From: Lunularia cruciata
Lineage: Eukaryota > Streptophyta > Marchantiopsida > Lunulariales > Lunulariaceae
Direction of reading: 5' to 3'
DNA: 64,000 nt
NCBI GenBank assembly: GCA_948567375.1
Contig: OX419762.1
Location: 25,250,608 to 25,314,607 of the forward strand
Shown here: piece by piece, positions 10,933-23,064 of the stretch
How the letters are laid out: each line of letters starts with the position of its first letter
Position numbering within the stretch: position 1 is the stretch's first letter
The notes under the pieces: generated by a model
Told to the model about the DNA's origin: nothing
Databases searched by the model: none
The model's input: only the letters and a program-made list of their open reading frames with translations
Position numbers and translations under genes: made by a program

Positions 10933-11160
10933 CATAGTATGCACTAGGAGGTGTTTGAATAAAGTTATATTAGTCACCTATAATGTGATATGTCAAGTGG
11001 GTATTTATTGGATGTTATTTTATTTTAAAAATTTATGAGCAAGTGTTCCTAGTATGCACTGGAAGGCATTTGAATAAAGTTATATCAATGAGCTATCATG
11101 TGATATGTCAAGTGGGTATTTGGGTATTTTTTGGATCTTATTTTAAATTAAAATTTTTAA
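10933..11160. repeat. two-copy tandem duplication, unit ~115 bp
   Basis: The block starting TAGTATGCACTAGGAGG at about 10933 recurs, diverged, from about 11048. Shared landmarks are TTTGAATAAAGTTATAT, GTGATATGTCAAGTGGGT and the TTGGAT...TTATTTTA segment. Confidence 0.75.
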
Positions 11161-11287
11161 GAAAATGTGCCTTGCAAAAGGACACACTCTTGAGAAGCAA
11201 AAATGTATAAATCCAATTCATATCATTGTTTTGGTTTCATTCTTGAGGTGCAATGGATAGAACTTGAAATCAAGATGGAAGATCTTG

Positions 11288-12043
11288 TGTAATACTAAGA
11301 GCTAGCCATACAATCTAGATGTGAAATTTGGTTTGGTAAAATTGGGAATGATGTTATACATGATGGTCAAAATAGATCAAATAGAAGTATCACCAAAAAG
11401 GTACTTCTACTAATAGGGCAAAAACCAAAATAGACTTGAAAACTTTAGAACCAATAGCTAGACATATGATTTAAAGGTGAGAATTGGTTTGGTAACATCT
11501 GGAAGGATGTTACACATGATATATTGTATAGATCAGAAAGAGGAATCACCAAAAAGGGACTTCTACTAATAGAGTAGGAACCAAAATATGTTTGAAATCT
11601 TTGAAGGCAGTTTTGGAGACCTAAACGGATGAATTAGGCCTAAAAAATGTGCAAATTCTTTCCACCCTTGTGGAGGGAAGTTTGGCCTTCCCTACCCCAT
11701 GCTTTGTCTTGATGAGAGCTTTCCAACGGTACCTCATCCACGTGATCTCAAGATTCTTAAAGGAAGATTCCCTAAAAGATTTCCTCCGATCAAAGCTTGT
11801 TTGACCAACCAGATAGGACCAGGACCAACTTGTCACCCATCCAAGTAAGAAATCCAAGGGTGGAGCTTGTTGACATGTCACCTATCAGTGTGCTTAATCC
11901 TAGGGTGGAGCTTCTTTAGAGGAGATCCTCTTTGTCTATATGATAAAGAGAAGGTGCTCCTTTGGGGCATCGGAATTTGAGTGCAAAATTGTGTGTTTTT
12001 CATGGTGTGTTCTTCTTAGGTCTCATATCCTCGGAGCATTACA
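11288..12043 (+). repeat. solo LTR of chromovirus family H (copy L1)
   Basis: Begins TGTAATACTAAGAG and ends CTCGGAGCATTACA, with direct 5-bp duplications TCTTG at 11283-11287 and 12044-12048. The 756-bp sequence aligns with 55230-55810, the 3' LTR next to the H polypurine tract and chromodomain, and with copies at 23140 and 13900. The absence of internal sequence shows LTR-LTR recombination. A TATA-like CTATATGATAAAG is near 11935. Confidence 0.92.
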
Positions 12044-12048
12044 TCTTG

Positions 12049-13501
12049 GAAGAGAAATTTTAGGAGGAATTTAGAGAAAATTTAGGAGAAATCAAGAGGG
12101 AGGATTTTGGTGGGAGAAATGAAGGAGGAGAGCATTTGAGGAAGGAGAGATGAATGGAGATGGACACTCTTGGCTTCAAGCCAATTATATAGAAAGATAA
12201 ATCTATGGTTGCAATTGTAAGTAGAGTAATCTCAATGATAAATTTTGCCTCCAATCTTGACATGGGAAGAATTTAAGACTATAATAACTAGGACATTCCA
12301 AGCGGTGAATGCTATACAAGCCACACAAGATAGATTGGTGGAATTTAAATAGATTGGTTCTATGAGGAGCTACATCACTTAATCACAAAACACAATGATC
12401 TAGATTCCAAATATACAAGAAGGCAAAGCTATGAATCAATTTGTGAGAGGCTTGCAATCACACACCAAATTGGAAGTACCATGTGCAAGCCCAAACATTT
12501 GAAGAAGCCATGCGATTAGCAAGGCAATCTGATTCCTTGGTTGCCACAACTTGGTATTGATCTAGACCTTCATAGAACATACAAATATACTACACACGTG
12601 TGGAAGAACCATCACCGTTAGAGATTGATGCCATCCAACAAAGATCTCTTGGCATTGTAGATAGAGAATGTGAAAAAATGGGGGTTGCTTCTATTGTCAC
12701 CAAATTGAACATCACATTATAAAATTTCCAACTAAGAATGAATGACCTCAACCCATTGCCCAAATATAATTCTTGGAATGTGAGGATCAAGGAAACAAAG
12801 ATTCCCAATAGGAGATATCAAGCCACTTATTGGCAATCTAATTTGTTCCAATGGAATTGAAGGCTCAATCTATGCAAGTTTGATTCACTTGTAAGGTATG
12901 ATATCCATTCATGGTCATATGATTTAAGTTAATTGTGGGAGTTTTGAGAATTCCATGTCCATGCAATTAGCAAAGGAATTATATATTCCTCTCAAGCCAA
13001 TATTAGATAATAAATTGATGATGGTAGATTATAGAAAGGGTTTTGCATTCCATTACTCACATCTTGTTGCATGCAAGAGTGGGAAGAAATACCTAAAATG
13101 TATGAGATTTGTAGATTTCCCCTTAAATTATAATACTATTTTAGATTTTCCTTAGCTTGAATATCATATGGTTCAATTTTTAGGTCTGATGAAAAATTCA
13201 ATTACAATACCATGTTAATGTTTATTGATTAATTTGTATGGGACCTTTGAGTAAGATACCTAAGAGTAGTTAGTCCAAAGATGAGAAGCTTGTCAATAGC
13301 TAAAGAACAAGATTTTGAGGAAGAAATTTCTATTTTTGCTATGTGGATTAAGTCTATTACACAAGGAGAAGTTGACAACGATAAGTATTCTCAAAAGGTT
13401 ATGATTGATCAAATAGTCCAAGAGTTTGCAGATTTATTTCTAAATGATCTTCCAAAAAGATTACTCTTTGATTGATGTATGCCTTTCAAGATTGAGCTAT
13501 T
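12049..13501 (+). pseudogene. G-family chromovirus gag-protease-pol start, decayed (G#1)
   Basis: Plus-strand frames with many stops show Gag (about 12220-12560: LTWEEFKT, then a Gln-rich helical part and a FVRGLQSHTKLEV segment). A degenerate zinc-knuckle area follows. A retropepsin-like block at 12955-13155 has MSMQLAKELYIPLKP and MRFVDFPLNYNTILDFP. At 13400-13475 the pol entry reads QEFADLFLNDLPKR. The same order recurs at 35760-40483, 42929-50400 (minus) and 53531-55229. The G1 LTR interrupts it at 13502. The left limit is unclear, because similar DNA may continue left of the solo LTR. Confidence 0.7.
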
Positions 13502-13668
13502 TGTAATAATATGGAGTTAGTAGAATCAACTACATATAGCAAAAATGAAGTAAAACTAGCATAACTTACTAATGCTAAGAATATGTTAGAAGCATCTAGG
13601 AAGCTTCAAGGGGAGAAGCTTCTAGGGACCTTCTAAGAATTGAATAACTTGTACGCCAAGTTGTAGAC
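13502..13668 (+). repeat. G-family LTR G1, left part
   Basis: Starts TGTAATAATATGGAG like G2 at 35070 and contains the GAAGCTTCTAGG and AACTTGTACGCCAA segments typical of this LTR. It is interrupted by the copia element and resumes at about 34711. Confidence 0.8.
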
Positions 13669-13899
13669 TATTATGTTTGGCTTGTTATTATTGACTTGAT
13701 TGATTATTGAAGACTATGATAGTCATGAGCAAAGGTGACTGATGAAATAACAAGGTGTGGGACAACCCTTATCTAGAAATATTAAGTTACTACTATGGCA
13801 ACGTATTAAAGTTACTAGATACCTTAAGTGGTCAATATTCAAGAAGTCACTCTTATTAGAAGCTAGGAGTTCAACCAAATGACAATGATGAGGAACTAT
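13669..13899 (+). repeat. copia 5' LTR, first part
   Basis: Homologous to 34295-34510 of the 3' LTR. The expected TG start reads TA here. The sequence stops at ACTAT (13895-13899), the target duplication of the H solo LTR inserted at 13900, and continues at 30244. Confidence 0.85.
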
Positions 13900-14037
13900 T
13901 TTAATATTCTAAGGATAGGAGAAATCCCAAGAGAAACACAAGAGAAGAAACAAGAGAAACACAAGACTTCATCCCTCAATACTCCAATGCTCCAAAGGAG
14001 CACCTTGTCTTTATTATATCACAAAGAGGATCTACAT

Positions 14038-15371
14038 TGTCACACCATTTGTAGAGTCACATCTAGATTTCTCAGACATTGGAGTTCCAATGATAGTAGT
14101 TATTTCAACAGTTTCTCAAAGACTACTTTCTGACAATCAGATTTTGTATTAGGGGTACTGACTTCACGATGGGGCCCACTATCACTTTGCACCATTTGCA
14201 CCGTTGAATGTGCCATCACCGGGACCATTAGGGTTTCAGACCTAGCTCAAGTCCAAGGGAATAATTTCAAAGTGCAACTCCAGAGAGCTCACTTCTTTGA
14301 TGTTGAGACTTTGAGTTTTTGGTTATGGTGGACAGAGGCCGGCAAGCGTCACCTAGATTCTCTTAGCTAGAGTGGGTGTGGCTTGACTGTAATCAGTGCC
14401 CAGTTGTGGGCAGTTTATAGAGTGATAGATCAAGTATTGATCTGAGTTAAGTGTATTTGAGAGTTGTAAACAATCTGATTATATCAGAGAAGTGAAATCA
14501 AGGGGAAATCCCATGCAGTAACTTTGAGTGTTGGTATCTCCAAGCTCGATGGATTGTTGGTAGCTCAATGGATCATTGGTAGCTCGATTGAAGTTCAATT
14601 TTTCCCTATTGTGCAAAATCTTGTTGCTTGATGCAAATTTGGTAGTAAGGTAGATTGTGTGCAGAAGTATTGGCCAATTTTCAAGCAAAGAAGAAGGAAT
14701 TTTGAGCAATGGTTGTGATTTTGAGCTCAAGAGGTGAAGGCAGGACCAATTTGTTGTGAGTTGGGCTCAAAAAGTAAAATTGAAGGTGGAGTTGGGAAGC
14801 TATTCTTGTGAATTTGTGATTTGGAGAAACTTATCTTTTCAATTTGCTCAAGTGAAGAGTTAGCGGGGGATTTGGCGGTCAGCCAAATTTAGGGTTTATG
14901 TCAAATTTTGGCCAAATTTGGAGGAGTTTTTCCAGTTTGGAGGACTTTTGCTAGTTTGAAGGAGTTTTGCCAGATTTTGGAGGAGGTTCAAAGTGGCAAG
15001 AAGAAAGGCCTCATTTAGCATTTAGAGGCTTTGAGGCATAGGGTTGTGGGCTGTGGGCTATGAGAGGCTACAAAGGGCCAGCAAGCCAGCTTGCTAGCGT
15101 GAGGCTAGCTAGTTTAGAGTAGATCTTGGTCATTGGTTGGCAAAATCTGCCCATACTACTAGATTGTGCACAACAAGGTCTGACCGTTAGATCTCTTGTT
15201 CCTTGACTGGTGCATTAGCCAACTGGTCCACCCCCACTTGTTGTCCTAGTGATTGTGCCATTATTATCTATACACTTGTAGCTTTGGCTAGGAGAGGCAG
15301 TTTGATCCAATTCTTGGTGATCTTGGTAGCTAAGGACTTAGATACAAACTTCTTTTATGTCAAATGCCACA
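14038..15371 (+). repeat. F-family 5' LTR of F2
   Basis: About 1.33 kb, homologous to minus-strand 3726-2358. Starts TGTCACACCATTTG and ends AATGCCACA before a TGG primer-like string. TTTATAGAG near 14416 is a TATA candidate. The left boundary is supported because the sequence before it is H-family LTR and the similarity to F1 begins exactly here. Confidence 0.7.
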
Positions 15372-15384
15372 TGGTGGCAGAATC
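15372..15384 (+). other. candidate primer binding site of F2
   Basis: TGGTGGCAGAATC directly follows the LTR. F1 has a near-identical string at the same place. The tRNA is not identified. Confidence 0.45.
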
Positions 15385-15696
15385 AATCACATGTTGTGTT
15401 ATAAGATGGAGTGTTTTTGTTTAGATTTCTTGTGATTGGACCCCTTCCATTCTATGCTTCCTATTTGTGCACCATGTTTGTATGAGATGCCTTGACTTTT
15501 GAGCATCGGTGCTCTAGTGTGCTCTCGGTAGTGAGGCTGGAGTGATAACCAGTCAGACTATCTTTGTTTCTTTTGGGTGAGGCAAGAAGTGATGACCTGC
15601 AGATTGTGAGAATGCATGTTGTGATGGCAGGTTATAGGTTGCCCTTTCCCTTAGTGTAGTTATCTTAGTTAGAATTACATTAGTGGGTGGTGTTAT
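15385..15696 (+). other. F2 untranslated leader
   Basis: No ORF. The sequence is collinear with minus-strand 2344-2040 of F1, as expected for the leader between primer site and gag. Confidence 0.6.
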
Positions 15697-17232
15697 GTGG
15701 GTATTGGCACTTGGTGGTGCTTAGTTGGTGTTGGCACTTGGTGGTGTTGGCACTTGCGGTTGCAACTTGAGGTTGCAGTTTGTGATTGCAATTGTAGTTA
15801 CTTTGTCACAATGGAGTTTGTTGGGGATTCCAAAGGAGTTAGCCCTGCAATACGCAATGGGTTTACTCGTAGTGGCACTTGGTATCAGCCTGTATCTCAA
15901 GTCCCAATGAGGGAAGAGATTGACTTTGAGTTGGAGTTTGAAACAAGAGCTGATTCAGTTGAGAGTGCACTTGGTGTGCATGCATTGTTGTTATGGGACA
16001 TGGACAAGATTTATGGGGCCTCCAAAGGCCCTAGGTGTTACTCTGGTATAGTGGGTACCATTGAGTTGGATGACTTCATCGAGGAGTTTGATAGTTGGTG
16101 TGATCTACATCAAATGCAGAACCTGACTTTCTTTACACCCTTCATGGCATGGAAGGGGTTGTTTCAGCATTTGGAGGGTCCACCAATGGATGACTACCAT
16201 GAGTTCAAGAGAGCTCATTTGGAGGAGATTGAGTTATGGAGACAGTATTGGTCTCCAAACTATATCTCTATCACTTCAGGTTTAGTGGCTGGGACTAGAT
16301 TGGCTGTACCTATGAGTTCTAGCTTGAGTAGTGTTGGTGGAGCTAGTGGTGGTGCACTAGCTGGAGATAGTGCTACTACGAGTGGAGGTACTGCTGCAGG
16401 AGGTGGTGTGGTACCGGGGTTTAACCCCATGGTGGAGTTCTTCTAGTGTTTGAGGTAAAACTACCAGGGAGTATGGACTGACAAGCTAAGAAGCTTATAG
16501 GAGTTCTAGTGGAAGGCTAGAGAGAGCCTACGCAAGGCACACACTTGCATGAGACGGCTGATCAGTTTCACTCAAGGAGTTACTGAGGCTCAAGCAGTCT
16601 AGTTTTGGTATGAGATATTGGACAAGGAGTTGGGGCATAGAGTTTGTGATGCTATGTTGTTATAGGCTACTTTGCCTACTTTGGTAGTGGTCTTTGGTTT
16701 GGCTAAGCATATTGAGCTCAACATGGTGGATGAGAGAGTGGTGACATCTAGATTTGGTAGGGAGACCTCATCCACGGTTGTAACTTCTTCTAGAGTGTAG
16801 CAAAGTGCACCATGCCCAGTTGGTTTTTGAGGATAGGGTGGATAGCCTAGATCCTATGAAACGAATGGAGGGCCTAGTGGAGCTAGACCCTTACCTTCAT
16901 TTTTGGGTCAGGAGTAGCTAGTGAGTAGTGGTGTTGCTTGTTGGACTTGTGGTGGATCTCATCATCAAAGAGAGTGTACTCAAGGTTGTGGACCTGATAC
17001 CTTGGGTGCATCACAACCAGCACAGAGGCAGTGTGAGCATTGCTACATATTTGGTCACACTAGTGACCGGTGCTTTGACCTACACCCAGAGTTACGGAGT
17101 GGTAGGGCTGCTATGGCAGGTAGTAGAGGAGCTCTAGTTCATGGAGGACAAGGTGGTAGAGGATCTACACTTAGTAGAGGTACAATACCTGCTTTTACTT
17201 CTGATATAGCTATGGCTACTTGGATAGAATAG
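15697..17232 (+). pseudogene. F2 gag with two zinc knuckles, broken
   Basis: Gag starts in the 15697-15811 region; MEFVGDSKG at 15811 is the first segment conserved in F1. The frame stays open to 16446 and includes SQVPMREEIDFELEF, a central block TIELDDFIEEFDSWCDLHQ, and a Gly/Ser/Ala-rich linker near 16330-16420. It then breaks repeatedly. Two knuckles follow. CWTCGGSHHQREC (16939-16977) is one residue short of the standard spacing. CEHCYIFGHTSDRC (17032-17073) is a perfect CX2CX4HX4C. Gag would assemble the particle and package RNA. Several stops sit at former Gln or Trp codons, consistent with deamination decay. Confidence 0.8.
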
Positions 17233-17280
17233 TTGGAGCCGAGATTGGCTAGTATGGCTATAGCTTAGAGGAGATCAGAT

Positions 17281-20200
17281 TTGGGTGCTAAGGCTACCAC
17301 CTCATATGTTGGTGATAGGGATCCTTTGGACTTCATGTGCGGAGCAGCTCAGGTGGATGCATCTACAGCAATGATTAGGAGTGTAGTATGTGCTCCAGAG
17401 CCTAGAGGAGCATCAATGGAGTTGGACCTACAAAGAGGAGAGGTTGGGAGACAAGTCAAACTTCCCCAATCTTTCATGCTATCTGAGGCATCGCAGACAA
17501 CATCCATGGCTCATAGACGTCCCAATGCAGGTGTGGTAGGTGGTGATGGAGTGCATGATCAACTACTTGCTAGTCAGCCACCTACTACTACACAGATTGA
17601 GTCTAGCATGATGTTGGGAGCGGCTCAGCTGATTATGCAATGCCCTTTGTTTTCAGCCAATGACATGTTTATATTGGGAGTTGACCCAGGTCAAGTGTTC
17701 CGGTTGGCTGCCATGCTTTATGAGAGTAGGGATGATACAATTCCTACTACTAGAGTAGAGTCGGTTGATAGTAGAGCTGACTTGGTTGAGGAGCATGGGA
17801 TCCATTTAGCAACTAGTGGTTTATGGCAGGGAGTAGCGGCTAGACTTGAGGAGTTGCCAGCTAGACCGGCCTTTGAGAGAGTGCAATTCACACCTAGTGT
17901 TGTCCTATGGGATAACCAAAGGGGGATTTTCTGCTTGGTGGGACCTTTAAGGAAGGTCTATACACCACAGAGAGTCTTGTTAGACCCTGGTGCGCAGCCT
18001 CTTATGTTGGGAAAGGCTACAATAGTTGGTTTGGAGTTACAGAAGACCAATGTGGAGAGGTGTCCATTTCAGATCCAAACATCTCTAGGTGGTGGTTTGA
18101 TACAATACATCCCACGTGGGGAGCTTGTTGTCCAGGTTCAGCCTGGTCATCCAACTGATAGCTTGGTGGTGAGAGCTCAGGCTATTGCGACAATAGTTGA
18201 GTCATATGATGTGCTAGTTGGGGGAGTAGTGTTATACCCCATGGGTTTCAACATTGACTATTGGGAGGAGACAGTCTCCTATAGACCAAGTTGGCAATCT
18301 GGTGAGGGACGGGTATGTCGCCTACCAGTATGCTTTAGTAGTGGCAGTCTTGGCTCATTATAGTCCGAGACCATGGCAACATCAGTTTTAGCTTTTAGTG
18401 ATGTAGTTACTTGGCCTGGTGACTTGTTGGAAGGGAATGTCCATGTAGAAGATACTCCAGTACCAAAGGAGATCACTCAGATTTGGAGTACGAGTGGGAT
18501 TGTTCCATCCACCTTGGATGTTCCATTGTGGAGTTCAGAGGAGGCATTGCAACAACATGCAGATCAGTTGGTGCAATAGGCTTGGAGTGGAGCCTTTGTA
18601 CCAATGGCAGATGAGTGTGAAGATGAGCCTCTAGAGTCAATTACTTTGACACCTTTGGATACCACACTCATTGCTTAGTAGTATCCAATAGAGGGGATTT
18701 GTTTATTGGAATTGTTTGGTGGGATTAGCACCGGATTAGCTATGGTATTATAGGTGGGTATATGAGTACAAATGTACTTGTATGTAGAGAGAGATGAGAC
18801 TACTAGGCGAGTGTCTCTACATCATGTGGCACACTTGGCCTATTGGTATCCAGAGTTATTATTGATATCAGCAGTCAAAGGTTACCATAAGGCCCTACTA
18901 GCAGATTTCCTTACTGGGGGCGCATGATCTGGAGAGACATTGGCCTATTCACTTGGTGATTTTTGGATGGTCATGTCAGGGATATACACGGCTGGCCGAG
19001 GTTTGGGTCTTTTAGATCCTCATTCTGGTGTGTTTTGGGAGATGTTACGGATACTATGAGATCTCCAGGTTCATCAGTCTGTTTCTCCATCTTACTTTTT
19101 GGAGAATGTTCCTTTGATGGGTGATTCTTGCACCAGAGTGGTGGCGAGTACATATCAGGTCCATTCTTGGATGGGACCTACTGTATTGTTAGATGCAGCT
19201 TGGGATCATGGGCTCATCGTCTTCATCTTTGGTGGACAAACCTCTCACCCAAAAGAAGTTCTATAGCATGTTTATGATGGAATTCAACGACTTGACCACA
19301 TCCTTGTTGATGTTATCTTGGATGTTGGGCATCAGTCTCAAACAGTGGTAGTGGCTGATAGGTCACCTATGGCAATGGTGAACCTAGTTGGACAGCCTAG
19401 AGCCGCATTTCCCACACTCATGAGTTTCCTAAGCTCTCATGCTTTTGAGAAGGAGGACCTAGACTTGTTTGGGACTCACAGTTACAGCAGTTGGTGGAGC
19501 CCAACGCTGATGAGAGAGACGGGCAATGGGTTTTTGCACCAATATTACTGTTGTTCTAGCATTGTCTGAGGCATCCAGGCGTCAAGTGTTAGGTCAAGCT
19601 ATGGACTTGAATTATTTGACTTGGATAATGAGCCTTGGCTTGGTAGAGTAGCGTAGGATACGCTTGATAGGCATCACCACTCAAACACTTGTGAGTATTT
19701 GCCTATCAAGACGATTCAGGCACATGCTAGGAGTAATGGACCTAATGGACATGGTATTCTTGGGACACAACTAATAGCTACTAGGGAGAGTGGTCTACTT
19801 GGAGTCCATCTAGGTGAGAGTGGGCTACTTGGATTACACCCTTGGTCCACTTGGGATGTAGCTAGAGGACGTGTGGAGCTTGCAGCCAGAGTGGAGGGAG
19901 TTTTTCACACAGAGGTTGGGACCTCTAGTAGTTGGGGGCATGACACTATTGCTCCCAAGGGCCCAATGTAGCAGCCAATTAGTTCATCTTCCACTCCTAT
20001 GACAGTTACAGAGTATACTTGGGAGCCAGATCTTGGACTCAAGCTTACTAGAGAGGAAAGATGGAGGGTTTGGAGGTTCTTGAGGAGCCACATAAGTTGT
20101 TTTGCCTTCAATATGAAGGATTTGGGTGCTCTGAAGGGACCTGGTATGCAGATTGAGCTGACTAGCAATACATCAATTTTCCGACGTCCATATCAATATA

Positions 20201-21438
20201 GTGATATGGAGAGGACATTGATTCAAAACCGGAGTAGTGACCTTTTTGAGGCTAGTTTGGTAGAGATTTCACATAGAGAGTATGCATCAACAATAGTGAT
20301 GCCAACCAAGAAGGATATGCATGGCAACTACACAGATAGGCGGATGTGTGGAGATTACCATCCTATCAATCTACAGACTAGGGTTGATTGGTATGCCATG
20401 CCTACACCAAAGGAGATTTTTGATGCAATTGGGCATGCAAAGGTCTTCAATACTTTGGATCTTTGAGTGGGATATCATCAGTTGCCAATTAGGGAGGAGG
20501 ATAAGTCCAAGACAACATTCTGAGCTATTGATCCTCATGGTAAGGATGTGTTATATTAGTGGAGGTTCTTACTATTTGGGTTAAAGAATGCTCTTGATGA
20601 GTTCTAAAGAGTCATGGATAGGATCCTAGTTGGATTGGATTTTGCTCGGTGCTATATTGATGACATTTTGGTCTATAGCACTATTGTGGAGGAGCATGAG
20701 AGACAATTGTTAGAGGTGTTTGAGAGGTTGAGATCTCATGGACTCAAATTACATCCTGGGAAGTGTAGGTTCTTCCAGGAGCAGGTTGAGTATTTGGATC
20801 ATACTATCTACCTCAAAGGACTAAGGTGGAGGCTATTGCACGTATTCCTTGGCCTACGGATGTGAGCAGAGTGCGAGCATTCCTTGGGTTGGTATACTTC
20901 TATTGCCGCTATGTTAGAGGATTTAGTGCCATTGCTAAGGCTTTGATGAAGCTGACCAAGCTTACACAAGAGTGGTGCTGGAGAGATGAGAAAGAGAGAG
21001 CTTTTGTGGAGCTCAAGGAGAGGTTGACATCTGCTCCTATTTTGAGGAGACCTATCAAAGGATGACCATTTCAGGTTCATACTGATTGGAGTATGTTGGA
21101 GCTTGGAACAGTGCTCACCTAGCATGATGATGAGGGGAAGGAGTTTATGGTGGCCTATGCTAGTCGCTCCAACAATTCAGCGGAGGCAAAGTATAGTTCA
21201 TATGAGGGAGAGTGTGTGGCAATAGCACATTTTTGATGTTACCTCGGAAATGGTAACCCCTTCATTCTCATCACTGACCATCAGCCCTTGAAGTGGTTGA
21301 TGGATTCCGACAAGCTTTTAGGGAAGCTTGCACGATGGGCTTTGATTTTACAAGAGTATGATTTTATGGTTGTTCAAAAACTTGGACTGGTGAACCGTGA
21401 TGTAGATAGGTTGAGTAGAAACCCATGTCCTAGCTAGC
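17281..21438 (+). pseudogene. F2 protease - reverse transcriptase - RNase H, decayed
   Basis: Protease: VLLDPGAQPLMLG at about 17976, where gypsy proteases normally have D[TS]GA, so the residue after the catalytic Asp is altered to Pro. It is followed by SYDVLVGGVVL, the usual second half. RT begins near 20050: SNTSIFRRPYQYS, then ASTIVMPTKKD and RMCGDYHPIN, with the catalytic block CYIDDILVYS at about 20650 and HGLKLHPGKCRF. The thumb and connection include RAFLGLVYFYCRYVRGF. RNase H landmarks are VHTDWS (about 21078), YSSYEGECVAI and ITDHQPLKW. Stops occur at TGA for Arg or Gly and TAG for Gln or Trp. No active enzyme is possible. Confidence 0.85.
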
Positions 21439-21779
21439 AGGATCAGAATGGAGCACATTGGCATGGTGAGACAAATGAGGAGATGGTGCCAAGTTAGCAT
21501 GCATTGGCCTTTCTGTGTATATTTTTTGAGGCTTTGGTGGTATCTCTCCCAGTGCATACAGGAGGAGTTATCAGGAGGAGTTATTGAGGTCATAGATCTA
21601 GAGAGTGAAGATATTGGTACAGTTCAATGAGACATTCATGATGATGTCTTAGTGATGGACTATCTGCACATAGGTGTTGTGGGTGGCACAGTTGGGACCA
21701 AGGAGAGAGATTGTGTCCTTTAGCGAGCCAAAAAATTTAGATTGGAGTGCAGACACCTTTTGCGTATATGGGAAGATGG

Positions 21780-23064
21780 TAGAGTGAGAGTAGTACCACT
21801 TCCATCTTAGAGACTACAGTTGGTCCGTCATGCTCATGAGGAGCTAGGACATTTTGGATTCAAGCATACATATAGCTTACTCCAGAGTCACTATTGGTGG
21901 CACAGTATGCAGACCAAGGTACAATAGTTTGTTGCCAGATGTGTGGTTTGTGACCAAGTTAGAGCATCATTCAATGCTCCTCTACACAATTACACCCATT
22001 ATCTATTTGGGATTGGGTTACCGTTGGAGTTTGGACTTTGCTGGACCTTTACCATTGACTATGAGACATCATCAATATGTTTTGGTGATGGTGGAGCAAT
22101 TCTCCAAGTGGATTGAGTTGGTGGCACTTCCTAACAAGTCTAATGAAGGGACAACTTACTTGTTCCTGGATTGAGTTCTTAGTCATTTTGGTGCACCAGC
22201 TGAGGTTTTGACTGATCAGGGTACAAAGTTCTTAGAAGAGTTTGAGGTTTTGTGTGACAAGGCTTTGATTGATCATCGTACTACATCCCAAGATCACCTT
22301 GAGGCAGATGGCTTAGCAGAGAGAGTGGTTCAGACAGTGAAGAAAGGATTGCAAATTTGCAAAGATGCCACTTAAGAGATTGGGATCTCTAATTACCTTG
22401 GTTGGCCATGGGCTATTGATTGAGCCGGCAAGCCTCCTTAGCATCCTTCTCTCCTTACTTCCTACTCTATGGACAAGATCCAAATTTACCTACAACCATT
22501 TATCGAGATGCTACTATAGTTTTGGACTTGGATGACCCAAATATATGGATGAACGCATGTTCTCAACATGCAGAGATCTTTTGGAGAGTGATGCCAATGG
22601 CCTTTGGGAACTTGGCAATTGCTCATCATAGAGATACTTTATGCTATGCTACCATTCAAGGAGGAGGTTATAGACCCTCGATCTGTCGATTTCATCCAGG
22701 AGATTATGTATATCTACAACAGACAACACAGATGACACTTGATGTTTCGACAAGCCACACTATCTTGAGAGTGCATGAAGTTTTGCCATGTGGAGTCCTT
22801 GTGTTGGAAGAACGTGATGGTGTTGTTTGGAAGGATCATTTACGCAATTGTGCACCATGCCACCTCCTAAACATTGTTGGTACTATGGACCCAAGCTTGG
22901 CACTTGTACGTGCAAGCTTGAGGTGTATGTTATGTGGCTCTTCTAGTGGAGCTGCTACTATGTTGGTGTGTGATAGCTATCCAAGAGGATGGCATATGGC
23001 ATGTATGACTCCTCCCCTCACAGTGGTTCCTCAGGGATAGTGGTTATGTCCTAGATGTACTTGA
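21780..23064 (+). pseudogene. F2 integrase ending in a PHD finger
   Basis: The N-terminal HHCC zinc domain is at about 21830-21975 (HAHEELGHFGF ... CVVCDQV). The catalytic core has DFAGPL (about 22036), LTDQG (about 22210) and ADGLAERVVQ (about 22305), giving D, D and E. From 22420 an open frame covers the SPYFLLYGQDPNLP segment, a FHPGDYVYLQQ GPY/F-like fold and CAPCHLLN. At 22924-23058 it continues into CMLC, an 11-residue gap, CDSY, WHMAC, TPPLTVVP and CPRC. This is a C4HC3 PHD pattern with one Cys changed to Tyr and a TAG (23038) before the last pair. PHD fingers read histone H3 tails. No chromodomain is present, so the PHD may have served target choice. Confidence 0.82.

Noticed and set aside
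13669-13673. Clean 5-bp duplication for the copia element
   Set aside because: Left TAGAC/GACTA and right TGTAC/TACTA agree only partly, so no exact duplication is claimed.
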